A DNA stretch of 27,805 bases from DATAES01 sp036257895. Lineage in GTDB: Bacteria > Actinomycetota > Acidimicrobiia > Acidimicrobiales > JACDCH01. Location of the stretch: contig DATAES010000160.1 of assembly GCA_036257895.1 (NCBI GenBank), positions 1 through 27,805 on the forward strand. Reading direction: 5' to 3'. Shown here one piece after another: positions 14,573 through 22,409 of this stretch. Below the pieces are notes generated by a model. That model was given only the letters and a program-made list of their open reading frames with translations. It did no database searches and had not been told where the DNA came from. Every line of letters begins with the position of its first letter. Positions within the stretch are counted from its first letter, which is position 1. A program made the position numbers and the translations under genes.

Positions 14573-14979
14573 TGGCCGCAGCACGCGTGATGGACGCGGC
14601 GCTCGAGTTGCTCGACCGCCAGCTCATCGACTGCGACGACCGTCTCGCCGGCAACGTCGACGACGTCGAGATCGTCATCCCGGACAGATGGCCAGATGGC
14701 GCGTCGGGTGAGCTCCCGGTTGTGACCGCGCTGTTGTCCGGGCCCGGCGTCCTGGCGGAGCGGTTCGGCGGGTCGCTCGGTCGAGGATGGTCTGCGCTGC
14801 ATCGACGTCTGCATCCCGATGGCGCGCTGATTTCCATCCCGATCGGACAGGTCCGTGACATCGGCAGCGCCATCCGTCTCGGGCTGCGCAGCGATCAGCT
14901 GGCGTCCAACCGGATGGAGGTCTGGTTCCGAGACCACGTCGTCGGCAAGATTCCCGGAGCAGGCCATGCGGCTGAGTGA
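14572..14979 (+). CDS. PRC-barrel-like protein, partner of the NRAMP-like transporter
   Basis: A 135-residue soluble protein. The N-terminal part (DAALELLDRQLIDCDDRLAGNVDDVEIVIPD) resembles the start of PRC-barrel domains, which typically read ELLDxxVxDxxGxxxGxVxDV. The C-terminal part has SIPIGQVRDIGSAIRLGL and ends RDHVVGKIPGAGHA. PRC-barrel domains occur in ribosome maturation factors, photosynthetic reaction centres and the regulatory region of MgtE-like transporters. The ATG at 14572 overlaps the transporter stop (TGATG). A GTG three bases earlier is also possible. The next gene begins 14 bases before its stop and is also PRC-like. A role in controlling the transporter is inferred from the overlap only. 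Confidence 0.55.
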   Translation: MAAARVMDAALELLDRQLIDCDDRLAGNVDDVEIVIPDRWPDGASGELPVVTALLSGPGVLAERFGGSLGRGWSALHRRLHPDGALISIPIGQVRDIGSAIRLGLRSDQLASNRMEVWFRDHVVGKIPGAGHAAE

Positions 14980-15322
14980 GCTCCTCGACCTGGACGTCGT
15001 CGACGAGAACGGCACGCGAGCCGGCCACGTTCACGACGTCCGTCTTGTTCAGGATGGACCGGTCGGCGCCGGCTTCGACGCCGCACTGCGAGTACAGGGC
15101 CTGGTGATCGGTCGCGGCGCCGTCGGCATCCGGCTCGGCTACGGACGAACCCTCAACCGCGGGCCATGGCTCATTCGAGTCCTGCTCTCAGCCCGTCATG
15201 ACTCGAAGTACGTGCCGTGGGGTCGCGTCCGGAGCATCGACGAGGACGGCATCGTGATCGCGGGATCCGCGGCCGACCTGGAGCCTCCGCCGGTGCTGCC
15301 CGCCCGGGGAGCTCCATCATGA
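14966..15322 (+). CDS. PRC-barrel domain protein
   Basis: The 118-residue protein starts MRLSELLDLDVVDENGTRAGHVHDVRLVQDG, a clear PRC-barrel opening, and continues into GLVIGRGAVGIRLGYG and a segment YVPWGRVRSIDEDGIVIAG that fits the last barrel strands. It lacks membrane segments. It overlaps the preceding gene and shares ATGA with the following 33-residue peptide. With 14572-14979 it makes two adjacent PRC-type proteins behind a divergent NRAMP-like transporter. PRC modules are known in MgtE-type Mg2+ systems, so they may be separate regulatory subunits here (inference). Confidence 0.75.
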   Translation: MRLSELLDLDVVDENGTRAGHVHDVRLVQDGPVGAGFDAALRVQGLVIGRGAVGIRLGYGRTLNRGPWLIRVLLSARHDSKYVPWGRVRSIDEDGIVIAGSAADLEPPPVLPARGAPS

Positions 15323-15420
15323 CCAACGGACTGGCCATCCTCGGCGGCTATGCCCTGCTGTTCATCCTGATTGCGATCCTGCTCGGCCTCCTGCTGCGCG
15401 CCGATCGACCCAAGCGCTGA
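15319..15420 (+). CDS. 33-residue single-pass membrane peptide
   Basis: Too short for a usual gene call, but supported by position. The ATG at 15319 overlaps the stop of the PRC-barrel gene (ATGA), and the peptide is one hydrophobic helix, from GLAILGGYALL to LLGLLL, flanked by a polar N-terminus and the basic tail RADRPKR. The arrangement resembles small subunits or modulators of membrane transporters. It is the last gene of the NRAMP-like operon. No family is recognised. Confidence 0.6.
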   Translation: MTNGLAILGGYALLFILIAILLGLLLRADRPKR

Positions 15421-15616
15421 CCCTGTCACTCCTTGGCCCAAGATTCGGCGGAGAGCGACGGTGGTCGCGGCTCCGATCGCCGCGCCGGTGAGGAGTCCCG
15501 CGATCACGCGCTGCAGCGCCACCAATCCCGAGGCTGTCGCGAGCAACGGCGTAGCGGCGCGAGTCCTTGGACGTGACCTCGAAGCGATCGGCGATCGCGT
15601 GACCCTTCACGTGGTC

Positions 15617-16327
15617 TCATACGGCTGTGGACATCGAGCGTCGGCTGGCGGTCAGCCACGTTCCCCACCCCGCCTGCGCAGTGACGCCGTGCCATGTCCC
15701 CGGCAGAGCCAGCAGGACATCAGCGGGCGACAGGTAGATGGGAGTCGCGTCGCCGTTCGTGCTCACCCACAACAGCACACCATCGTCACGGAGCACGCGT
15801 GTGACCTCAGCGGGGAACAAGAACATGTTGATGAGGGCAACCACGCCGACCGAGCCGGCTCGTATCGGCAGCCCGGACGCGTCGGCCTGGATCTGTCGAT
15901 CCCTCAGCGGTGACAGGGAGAGCATCGCCCGGGACAGATCGATCGAGACCACAACGTCGAATACGGCCCGCAGGTCGCGGGTGGCGTTGCCCGTTCCTGC
16001 TCCCACCTCCAAGCACACGCCGTTCGGGAACGGGCCACCCCGTGCGAGTGCGTCGCCGAGGGCGTCGTGACGCTCCGCACGATCGCGCTCTGGCCATCCG
16101 GAGGCCATGGAATCGAACCAGCCGATCATTTCCGCCAACCGCGTTGGTGTCCAGGCATTGGCGTCCATCGCGATCTCGCGGGTAAGGGCGCGCATGTACG
16201 TCGCCACATCGCCCAGGTCCGGTCGATCCGGCTTGTCGGCTATGACTCTCGGAAGCTCCGTCAGCAGAGGTTTTGCCCTTATTGTCGGCGAAGCACCAGC
16301 GCTTCGGGTCGGATAGCGAGGGACCAA
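15617..16327 (-). CDS. Class I SAM-dependent methyltransferase
   Basis: The SAM-binding glycine motif VCLEVGAGTGNATRDL lies near the middle of the protein. It is followed by VVVSIDLSRAML (acidic residue contacting the ribose), a DASGLPIRAGSVGVVALINMFLF block and VLRDDGVLLWVSTNGD, a methyltransferase 11-like pattern. The N-terminal part YMRALTREIAMDANAWTPTRLAEMIGWFDSMASGWPERDR is conserved-looking and probably shapes the substrate pocket. Length is 236 residues from the ATG at 16327. The first ~30 residues look unlike the rest, so the true start may be further in, though the TYMRALTREI segment must be kept. The substrate is unknown. Confidence 0.82.
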   Translation of the reverse strand: MVPRYPTRSAGASPTIRAKPLLTELPRVIADKPDRPDLGDVATYMRALTREIAMDANAWTPTRLAEMIGWFDSMASGWPERDRAERHDALGDALARGGPFPNGVCLEVGAGTGNATRDLRAVFDVVVSIDLSRAMLSLSPLRDRQIQADASGLPIRAGSVGVVALINMFLFPAEVTRVLRDDGVLLWVSTNGDATPIYLSPADVLLALPGTWHGVTAQAGWGTWLTASRRSMSTAV

Positions 16328-16503
16328 GGCGAGAACGCGGTCAGATCGCCTCGTCGTGCACTGCGAGGACCGGATTCGACCCAGTGATCTGCTTGCGATT
16401 GTTGTAGTCCGCTATGCGGGCTCGACTCGGCGTTGCGTACGACTGGCGCGCTGCCGCGTGTGGCGTCAGCCCGGCCGCGTGTTGAGGCCGGTCCGAGGAT
16501 TGC

Positions 16504-16983
16504 TCATTGGTTCAGCGGACCGTGGTCGCCGAGCTGACCCCTGATCACACCGGGCTGGCAAACATCGGTGTGCACGTTCACGTAGTAGCCATCGGGATCG
16601 GCCTGGATGGCGGAGACGAGATCAGCGTTCACGAACGTGCCTTGTGCGATCACACCGTTTTCGTCACCCGGTGTCGGCGGCAACGGCTGCACGACGGGAC
16701 CAGGCGTGCCCTTGGGTGCGACGTGAATGTGCGCTGCGATGATGTCGCCGGGGAGATTGTTGGCGATCAACTTGTAGTCCACCGTACCGGTGGCCTCGTC
16801 GACGACATGGAAGACCGCCACCCCCCGGGCCGCATCCGTGGCCGCGGTGCATGTCGGTACCTCCTGTGCTGCGGTCATGACGGCAACGAATGTTCGAGCG
16901 GGCGGTCGAGCCGCCTGCGCCATGGGCGAGAGCGCTGACACTGCCACGGCAGCCATACCAAGGACAACGAAGACCTTCTTCAT
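16504..16983 (-). CDS. Secreted CHRD domain protein
   Basis: A 159-residue protein with a clear signal peptide: MKKVFVVLGMAAVAVSALSPMAQA, with the AQA motif as a likely signal peptidase site. The mature part is a CHRD domain: FVAVMTAAQEVPTC, AARGVAVFHVVDEATGTVDYKLIAN, the metal-site-like AAHIHVAPKG, and VNVHTDVCQPGVIRGQLG near the end. CHRD domains are named from chordin, and their bacterial role is not established. Two Cys, one near the start of the domain and one near the end, could pair. The ATG at 16983 follows a GGAG site at suitable spacing and gives the correct signal peptide. Confidence 0.87.
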   Translation of the reverse strand: MKKVFVVLGMAAVAVSALSPMAQAARPPARTFVAVMTAAQEVPTCTAATDAARGVAVFHVVDEATGTVDYKLIANNLPGDIIAAHIHVAPKGTPGPVVQPLPPTPGDENGVIAQGTFVNADLVSAIQADPDGYYVNVHTDVCQPGVIRGQLGDHGPLNQ

Positions 16984-17209
16984 CGGCTCCAACTCCCCTC
17001 AACGTGTGGATCGAGTCCCCAACGGCCTGTCAGTGGTTCGACCTACCCCCTCACCGGGAGATCATGAACCAAACGCAGCATGCCAGATCAGCACCGCTCG
17101 TGACGCGGCGAGAACGGCACGTTGGGGCTGCGAGTGGCAGCTCGAAGCCATACTCCCGCTCGTTGGGGTCGGCCACAACGATCTCGTCGAGCTCAGGGAG
17201 CTGACCGCC
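16984..17209. other. Intergenic region between divergent genes
   Basis: No gene is supported. It contains the ribosome-binding site of the CHRD gene and should hold its promoter. The plus-strand frame that continues into the 17210 gene is open through part of it, so that gene may start earlier. Confidence 0.4.
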
Positions 17210-17497
17210 GTGGAGACCTTCAGCGTCTGTGAACTCACGGCTCCGCGGACGATCCTGGAGAGCCGCGTGATTGGCCGCGAGCCCAACGAGTTCTGGAGAT
17301 CGCGGCTGCTGGACTTCGTCGCGATGTACCACGACCGTGGCGACCACCGCGCCATCCGCGACTTCCAAGTTTCCACTCACGGCCGCTCCGTCGACGAGTC
17401 AGCGGTCGAGGTGGTCGAACGCTGCGGCTGGATCCCCGCGGAGTCCAACTCGGCGGGTGACCGGGCGGTGCCCGCTCGACGGGCGGGCCCCTCGTAG
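17210..17497 (+). CDS. Hypothetical protein
   Basis: About 95 residues from the GTG at 17210. Third codon positions are mostly G or C through the frame, which supports plus-strand coding over the overlapping minus frames. Segments such as PNEFWRSRLLDFVAMYHDRGDHRAIRDFQ and SAVEVVERCGWIP look like ordinary globular protein, with no signal peptide or known motif. The start is uncertain because the frame stays open upstream (LPLVGVGHNDLVELREL could belong to it). The C-terminal PARRAGPS is low-complexity. No function can be proposed. Confidence 0.4.
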   Translation: METFSVCELTAPRTILESRVIGREPNEFWRSRLLDFVAMYHDRGDHRAIRDFQVSTHGRSVDESAVEVVERCGWIPAESNSAGDRAVPARRAGPS

Positions 17498-17506
17498 GCT
17501 GTCAGC

Positions 17507-17635
17507 GTGGGAGAGAAATCCAAACCAACCAGCCAGAGCAAGAAGCCGGGGCGAAGCCTCAAAGAGAAGCGCGCGGCGAAGAACCAGAAGCAGGAGGCGC
17601 AGAAGCAGGCGCACAAGGCCTGGGATGCCAAGTAG
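17507..17635 (+). CDS. 42-residue Lys-rich small protein
   Basis: The GTG at 17507 opens a 42-codon frame ending TAG at 17635. The peptide begins VGEKSKPTSQSKKPGRSLKE and ends KQAHKAWDAK. It is extremely basic and uses AAG almost throughout for Lys, consistent with codon selection in a high-GC genome. Similar short KxSKPTSQxKKPGxSLKEKRAAK peptides occur in actinobacteria as I recall, with unknown role; nucleic-acid binding is a guess from charge. It follows the preceding hypothetical gene by nine bases. Confidence 0.6.
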   Translation: MGEKSKPTSQSKKPGRSLKEKRAAKNQKQEAQKQAHKAWDAK

Positions 17636-17667
17636 GTCCGTCTACACGCTTGCAGGTGCACACGCGC

Positions 17668-17718
17668 CGACCATCGTGCATTGACTGGCCCAGTAGCGCA
17701 GGCAATGCACGATGGTCG
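17668..17718. repeat. Perfect 16-bp inverted repeat with 19-nt loop
   Basis: Arms 17668-17683 and 17703-17718 are exact reverse complements (left arm CGACCATCGTGCATTG). The loop ACTGGCCCAGTAGCGCAGG contains a small palindrome of its own. The element lies 32 bases after the small Lys-rich gene and 144 bases before the acetyltransferase start. No T-run follows, so it is either a high-GC style terminator or the footprint of a mobile element. Confidence 0.7.
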
Positions 17719-17862
17719 AGAACGGCGCGCTAGTCGTCGTTGCGGATCGATCGGTGAAGCGGAGACAAGGATCCTCACCGACTACGACAGCGGTGTGTGC
17801 CGTGTTCGGTGCCCTTGCACCTTTCTGACCATCACCCGTGCGGGCGCTACGGTGCGCGCCGC

Positions 17863-18348
17863 ATGGTGGACGTCCGGGCGCTCGAGCAATCTGATCTCGC
17901 TGCGGCGTCATCGTTGCTCGACGCCGAGCTCGGTGGTCGGCAACAGGCGCGGCTCGGCGTGCTGCACGACGTCCTCGCGGTGCGGGGCGTCGGTGCATGG
18001 GATGCGGACCAGCTCGTCGGCGTCGCCACGTACGACATCGACGGCGAACGCGCTGAGCTGGCGGCGATCGCCGTGCGGAGCGACCGCCGGCTCGCAGGTG
18101 TGGGTAGCCGCCTTATCGCAGCCGTCGCGGACGCGACAGCCGGAGCGGGCGTGCGCGAGCTCTGGCTCGTCACCACCAACGACAATCTCGACGCGTTGCG
18201 CCTTTACCAGCAGCGAGGGTTCGAGCTCACCGAACTGCACCGCGGTGCCGTGCACCAAGCACGCGGGCTGAAGCCGGCGATCCCCGAGCTCGGCAACTAC
18301 GGCATCCCGATACGTGACGAGCTGGTGCTGACGCTGCCGCTCAGCTGA
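17863..18348 (+). CDS. GNAT family acetyltransferase
   Basis: A 161-residue single GNAT domain. It starts MVDVRALEQSDLAAASSLLDAELGG, has the VGVATYDIDGERAELAAIAVRSDRRLAGVGSRLI block with the acetyl-CoA pyrophosphate loop (RxxGVGxxL), and ends with LWLVTTNDNLDALRLYQQRGFELTELH, a standard GNAT C-terminal motif. The substrate is unknown. The ATG at 17863 is chosen as the first codon of family-like sequence. The frame continues upstream without conserved character. Its stop overlaps that of the convergent LLM gene by eight bases. Confidence 0.85.
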   Translation: MVDVRALEQSDLAAASSLLDAELGGRQQARLGVLHDVLAVRGVGAWDADQLVGVATYDIDGERAELAAIAVRSDRRLAGVGSRLIAAVADATAGAGVRELWLVTTNDNLDALRLYQQRGFELTELHRGAVHQARGLKPAIPELGNYGIPIRDELVLTLPLS

Positions 18349-19252
18349 CCTGCGGCACGACCTCGTTCCAGAACAGCGCGAGCGTGTCCTGGGCGCGCGG
18401 TGGCTTGCCCATGGCCCAGTCCGGCACGATCAACTCGTCGACGCCCGCGTCGCGGTAGGCGGCGACCTGCTCGACCACTTCAGCCGGGGTACCGACGATC
18501 ATCGGGCGGACCGGATCGCGGTCCCGAAACCGTGCGAGCCAGGTCTCGTCGTTGCTGAGGTAGACGAGTGCCTGCGTCGAACGCCGCACGGTCGCGGGGT
18601 CACGGCCGAGGTCGTCACAGTGCCGCTCGAGCACGTCGACCTTCTGACGGAATTCCTCCGGCGTCGTCCACGCGTTCCACTCGTCGGCGTATCGGGCCGC
18701 GATGCGCATCGTCCGCTTCTCGCCTTTACCCCCGACGAGCAACGGGAGCGGCGACTGGACCGGCTTCGGATCACACGGCGCGTCGGTGATGCGGTAGCCA
18801 CCGCCTTCGAACGTCGTTCGCTGCTCGCGCAGCAACGACGTGAGCACCGCGCAGGCGGACTCGAACCGATCGAGCCGCGTCTTCGTGTCGAGCAGGTCGA
18901 TGCCGTAGGCGTGGTGCTCGTTCACCTGCCAGCCGGCGCCGATGCCGAGCACGAACCGCCCGGCGCTGATGTGATCCACCGTCGCCGCGGCGTTGGCGAC
19001 GATGGCGGGATGCCGGTAGAGGTTGCCGCACACGAGGCTGCCGATGCGAAGGTGCTTCGTCGCCGCCGCCAAGCCGGCCATCACCGCCCAGCACTCGAGA
19101 ACGGGACCGTCGAGTGGCTCGCCGCCGAGATCGTTCGGCATGAAGTGGTCGGCGAAGTACGCACCGAACCACCCCGCCTCGTCGCAGGCCTGCACGATGT
19201 CGAGCACGTCCGCCCACGGACGTTCCGGGCTCGGCCACACGCTGAATCGCAT
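18341..19252 (-). CDS. LLM-class F420-dependent oxidoreductase (TIGR03560-like)
   Basis: A 303-residue TIM-barrel oxidoreductase of the bacterial luciferase-like family. It begins MRFSVWPSPERPWADVLDIVQACDEAGWFGAYFADH. Family blocks include TKHLRIGSLVCGNLYRHPAIVANAAATVDHIS, GRFVLGIGAGWQVNEHHAYGI and PLPLLVGGKGEKRTMRIAARYADEWN. In actinobacteria such proteins generally use coenzyme F420 and reduce or oxidise diverse carbon substrates. The cofactor is inferred from family and lineage. Only 21 bases separate its start from the stop of the dioxygenase gene upstream, so the two are probably one operon. Confidence 0.88.
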   Translation of the reverse strand: MRFSVWPSPERPWADVLDIVQACDEAGWFGAYFADHFMPNDLGGEPLDGPVLECWAVMAGLAAATKHLRIGSLVCGNLYRHPAIVANAAATVDHISAGRFVLGIGAGWQVNEHHAYGIDLLDTKTRLDRFESACAVLTSLLREQRTTFEGGGYRITDAPCDPKPVQSPLPLLVGGKGEKRTMRIAARYADEWNAWTTPEEFRQKVDVLERHCDDLGRDPATVRRSTQALVYLSNDETWLARFRDRDPVRPMIVGTPAEVVEQVAAYRDAGVDELIVPDWAMGKPPRAQDTLALFWNEVVPQVS

Positions 19253-19273
19253 GTCGCCGACCCTACGAGACCC

Positions 19274-20269
19274 TCACTCGCCGGCGCGCAACACCTCGTC
19301 GCGCAGCGCCGGGAACACCCGACCGACCTTGGTGACCACATACTCGCCGTAAGTGCCGGACCAGGCGTGGACGTCGGCGCGGTCCCATCGTTCTCCCCGA
19401 TCCTGCGACACCGCATCGTCGACCATCGGCACCGGCAACACCTCGGCGTCCCATCCTGGGTCGAGGAACAGCGGGAACGACAGGCGGTCGAAACCGCTGG
19501 CGTTGCGCACTCGGTGCGGCGTGGACCGGTAACGGCCGCCGGTCATGCGCTCGAGCATGTCGCCGAGGTTGACGACGAACGACCCGTCGACCGGGGGCGC
19601 GGCGATCCAGCCGTTCGGTCCCCGCACCTCGAGGCCTCCGGAGGCGTCCTGCGCCAGGATGGTGATCAGCCCGTAGTCGGTGTGCTCACCGACGCTCCAC
19701 CGTTCGTCGACATGGTCCAGTGGTGGGTAGTGGAAGATGCGGAACAGCACGAGCGGCTCGCCGGTGAGGTGCCGCTCGAACCACGTCTCGTCGAGACCGA
19801 GACCGATCGACATCCCGCGCAGCAAGGTCTGGCCGAGCTCGGTCACGCGCTCCATGTACTCGAGCACCGCTCCCCGCAGACCATCGGGACGGTCGGGAAA
19901 CAGGTTCGGGCCGTGCAGTGGAAGCTCGGCACGGACACGCGGATCGTCGCCGGCGAGCTCCTCGCCGAAGTAGATCCCCTCCTTCATGTCGGGCTTGCCC
20001 GAGGTCAACTCCCCACCGACCGGGAACCAGCCCCGCCATGCTTTTCCGCCGCGGTGCATCGCGATCGCCGACTTCTCGTCATCCCTCAGCGCGAAGAACT
20101 CGCGTGCGAGCCGATCGAGACGCGAGGTGAGCTCGGGCGGGACCCCATGGCCCACCACGTAGAAGAACCCCATGTCGCGGCTCGCGGCATCGATCGCGGC
20201 CGCCACCCGCTCGACGCCTCCACCGCCGTTTCGCAGACGAGAAACGTCGATGACGGGTAGGCCTTCCAC
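19274..20269 (-). CDS. 2-oxoglutarate/Fe(II)-dependent dioxygenase, isopenicillin N synthase-like
   Basis: A 331-residue DSBH-fold oxygenase. The N-terminal DIOX_N-type domain begins EGLPVIDVSRL and includes MGFFYVVGHGVPPEL. The catalytic half carries the Fe ligands His196 and Asp198 (GEHTDYGLITIL) and His252 (YRSTPHRVRN), plus Arg262-x-Ser264 in DRLSFPLFLDP, which binds the 2-oxoglutarate or substrate carboxylate. The usual start is GTG at 20269; the frame is open further upstream but without family-like sequence. The substrate is not predictable. The divergent metallopeptidase gene begins 62 bases away. Confidence 0.87.
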   Translation of the reverse strand: MEGLPVIDVSRLRNGGGGVERVAAAIDAASRDMGFFYVVGHGVPPELTSRLDRLAREFFALRDDEKSAIAMHRGGKAWRGWFPVGGELTSGKPDMKEGIYFGEELAGDDPRVRAELPLHGPNLFPDRPDGLRGAVLEYMERVTELGQTLLRGMSIGLGLDETWFERHLTGEPLVLFRIFHYPPLDHVDERWSVGEHTDYGLITILAQDASGGLEVRGPNGWIAAPPVDGSFVVNLGDMLERMTGGRYRSTPHRVRNASGFDRLSFPLFLDPGWDAEVLPVPMVDDAVSQDRGERWDRADVHAWSGTYGEYVVTKVGRVFPALRDEVLRAGE

Positions 20270-20331
20270 CCGAAGAGTGTGCCGCACGGCCGAAAACGAA
20301 TGCAGCCCGCGACGTGGTTCGATGGAGCCGA

Positions 20332-21927
20332 ATGGATGAACCGACCCAGCCGTTCGCCGTCCCGCCCGGGGCGCCGAACGAGCCCGATCCGCCACTACCG
20401 CCGTTGCCGCCGCGCCCCCAGCCCCCGTCGGCGCCCGCTCCTCCGTCCGCTCCGCAGCCGGCCTCGAACACTCAGCCGTGGCATCCCGGCGCTGGCGCGG
20501 CAACCATGCCGCCGCTCGGGCCGCCATACGTGGCGCCAGCGGTTCCGCCGCCACCGACCTTTCCACCGTCGCCGCCCGAGAACTGGCCCGCGCCTCCGCC
20601 GCTGGTGCCCGAGCCCGACGCGGGCCCTCCTCCGTACGGGGGTGGCGGACAGCACCGCGAGCCGGGCGATCCTCGACGCGGCGCCTTGCTGATCGCGGCC
20701 ATCGGCGCCGCGGCGATCGTCATCGTGGGTGTGCTGGCGTGGGGACAGTCGAGCGACGACTCGAACACTCGCTTCATCGCGGGTGCGCCCACCACGACCA
20801 GTCCTCTCGCCACGGACTCCGAGAGCAGTGCGACCGACAGCTCGACCAGCGAGTCCGGAGACTCCGACAGCGCCTCCAGTTCCAACGCCGAGCCGGATTT
20901 GCAGACCGCGGTGCTGGACATCCAGCAGTTCGTCGAGCGTCAGCGTGGGCTGAAGTTCAAGACGAACGTCGACGTGCAGCTAGCGACTGACGACGAGCTC
21001 ACGCAGATGCTGGACCAGGAGCTGGCCAAGGAGGGTCCGGCGCTGGCCGAATCCCAACAGGTGCTGCGCGCCCTCGGTTTGATCCCGCCGACCTTCGATC
21101 TCACGAAGGCCGAACGGGACCTGCTCGACAACTCTGTGCTCGGCTTCTACGACCCCGAGACGAAGAAGCTGGTGGTGCGGGGGACGGAGGTCACACCGTT
21201 CGTGCGTGACACGCTGGCCCACGAGTTGACCCATGCGCTCGACGACCAGTGGTTCGTCCTCGATCGTCCGCAACTCGACGCGGCGGACGACGAGACCGGG
21301 TTCGGCTTCACTGCGCTCACCGAGGGCGACGCCACTCGGGTCGAGCAGGCCTACCTGAAGTCGTTGTCGCCACGCGAGCGGGCCGCAGTCGTGAAGGAGC
21401 AGCAGGATCTGGTGCTCGCCCATCCTGAGATCTTCGCGTTGCCGCAGGTGCTACGCGACATCATCCAGGAGCCGTACACCGACGGTCCCTTGCTGGTGGA
21501 GGCCATCCTCGATGCCGGCGATCGTCCGCGTCTCGACGCGGCCTTCCAGCAGCCTCCGACGACGAGTGAGCAAGTGATCGATCCCGACAGGTTCCTCGAC
21601 GGCGAAGGAGCGGTCCCCGTACCGGCTCCTGCGGCCGACGGCACGGTGCAAGACAAGGGTGCGCTCGGCGCGTTCATGTTCGAGGAGATCCTGTTGGGGT
21701 CGGGACGGACGAGCGACGTCGACGAGGCAGTCACCGGTTGGGGTGGCGACACATATGTGACGTGGATGGACGCCAGCGGCAAGACGTGCCTTCGCGACTC
21801 GTTCGTCGGCGACACGCCCGACGACACGCAGGAGTTGGCGGCAGCGCTGAGTCAATGGGCGCCCGATGTGAAGGCCACCGTGACCGCGCCCGCGGGTCAG
21901 CCCGGGACGTTCACCGTCTGCTCGTAG
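20332..21927 (+). CDS. Membrane-anchored zinc metallopeptidase-like protein with Pro-rich N-terminus
   Basis: A 531-residue protein. Residues 1-110 are very Pro-rich (cytoplasmic linker type), residues about 117-137 form one membrane helix (ALLIAAIGAAAIVIVGVLAW), and a Ser/Asp/Thr-rich stalk spans about 140-186. The extracytoplasmic part has HELTH at residues 297-301, the zinc-binding motif of gluzincin-like peptidases, in LAHELTHALDDQWF, and a downstream Glu331 in ALTEGDATRVEQAY that can be the third ligand. FGFTALTEGDA resembles the neutral metallopeptidase fold of unassigned actinobacterial families. The start ATG at 20332 is preferred over a GTG 18 bases upstream. Substrate unknown. Confidence 0.75.
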   Translation: MDEPTQPFAVPPGAPNEPDPPLPPLPPRPQPPSAPAPPSAPQPASNTQPWHPGAGAATMPPLGPPYVAPAVPPPPTFPPSPPENWPAPPPLVPEPDAGPPPYGGGGQHREPGDPRRGALLIAAIGAAAIVIVGVLAWGQSSDDSNTRFIAGAPTTTSPLATDSESSATDSSTSESGDSDSASSSNAEPDLQTAVLDIQQFVERQRGLKFKTNVDVQLATDDELTQMLDQELAKEGPALAESQQVLRALGLIPPTFDLTKAERDLLDNSVLGFYDPETKKLVVRGTEVTPFVRDTLAHELTHALDDQWFVLDRPQLDAADDETGFGFTALTEGDATRVEQAYLKSLSPRERAAVVKEQQDLVLAHPEIFALPQVLRDIIQEPYTDGPLLVEAILDAGDRPRLDAAFQQPPTTSEQVIDPDRFLDGEGAVPVPAPAADGTVQDKGALGAFMFEEILLGSGRTSDVDEAVTGWGGDTYVTWMDASGKTCLRDSFVGDTPDDTQELAAALSQWAPDVKATVTAPAGQPGTFTVCS

Positions 21928-21932
21928 CCGAG

Positions 21933-22409
21933 CTACGAGTTCGCTGCCGACAGCGCGTATGCGACGGCTTCCTCGGCGGAACCGGCGCGCCGCACGGAAG
22001 CTCCGGCGGCCAGTGGCCAGTCGCCGACGACGACGATCGAACGTCCGGTGTGCAGCGCGAAGCCGAGCTCGATCAAGGTGCCGTACGCGCCAGGGAACGC
22101 GATCACCGCATCCGCGTCCATGACGACGAGCGCGTTGCGCAGCTCGCCCAAGCCGGTCGGCACTGCTACGCGGACCCACGGGTTTGCCTCCGAGCGGTCG
22201 CGGCCCGGCAGGATTCCGAGGGTGAGTCCGCCCGCCTCGGCTGCACCGCGGCTCGCGGCCGCGGCAATGCCGTCGCGCCCGCCGGTGACGACGACGGCGC
22301 CGGCTTCGGCGAGCAACGCGCCGACGCGTTCCGCGGCCGCGTCGGCATCAGCATCAGTAACCGTGGCGCCGATGACGGCGACGTAACGCGGCACCGTGGT
22401 CTCGGTCAC
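21933..22409 (-). CDS. TIGR00725/LOG-like Rossmann protein
   Basis: A 158-residue protein of the TIGR00725 branch of the SLOG/LOG superfamily, nucleotide-binding Rossmann proteins related to cytokinin riboside monophosphate phosphoribohydrolases. It begins with the strand YVAVIGATVTDADADAAAERV and has VVVTGGRDGIAAAASRGAAEAGGLTLGILPG and ALVVMDADAVIAFPGAYGTLIELGFAL. The LOG motif PGGxGTxxE appears as PGAYGTLIE, so the second Gly of the catalytic turn is Ala. The ATG at 22409 overlaps the LLM gene stop by ATGA. Enzymatic role unproven; a nucleotide or base hydrolase is possible. Confidence 0.82.
   Translation of the reverse strand: MTETTVPRYVAVIGATVTDADADAAAERVGALLAEAGAVVVTGGRDGIAAAASRGAAEAGGLTLGILPGRDRSEANPWVRVAVPTGLGELRNALVVMDADAVIAFPGAYGTLIELGFALHTGRSIVVVGDWPLAAGASVRRAGSAEEAVAYALSAANS

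Noticed and set aside
15196..15546. Minus-strand frame starting with a hydrophobic helix (LVALQRVIAGLLTGAAIGAATTVAL)
   Set aside because: It runs antisense through the 33-residue peptide and the end of the PRC-barrel gene, and only the first ~40 residues look protein-like. I see no conserved motif or start signal.
11624..17860. An attachment-site duplicate of the tRNA 3' end bounding an island
   Set aside because: I looked for a second copy of the T-arm and acceptor sequence downstream and found none with convincing identity within the window.
18620..20260. Long plus-strand frame of 546 residues
   Set aside because: It is antisense to the LLM oxidoreductase and dioxygenase genes, which have recognisable catalytic motifs. 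Long antisense frames are common in high-GC DNA.
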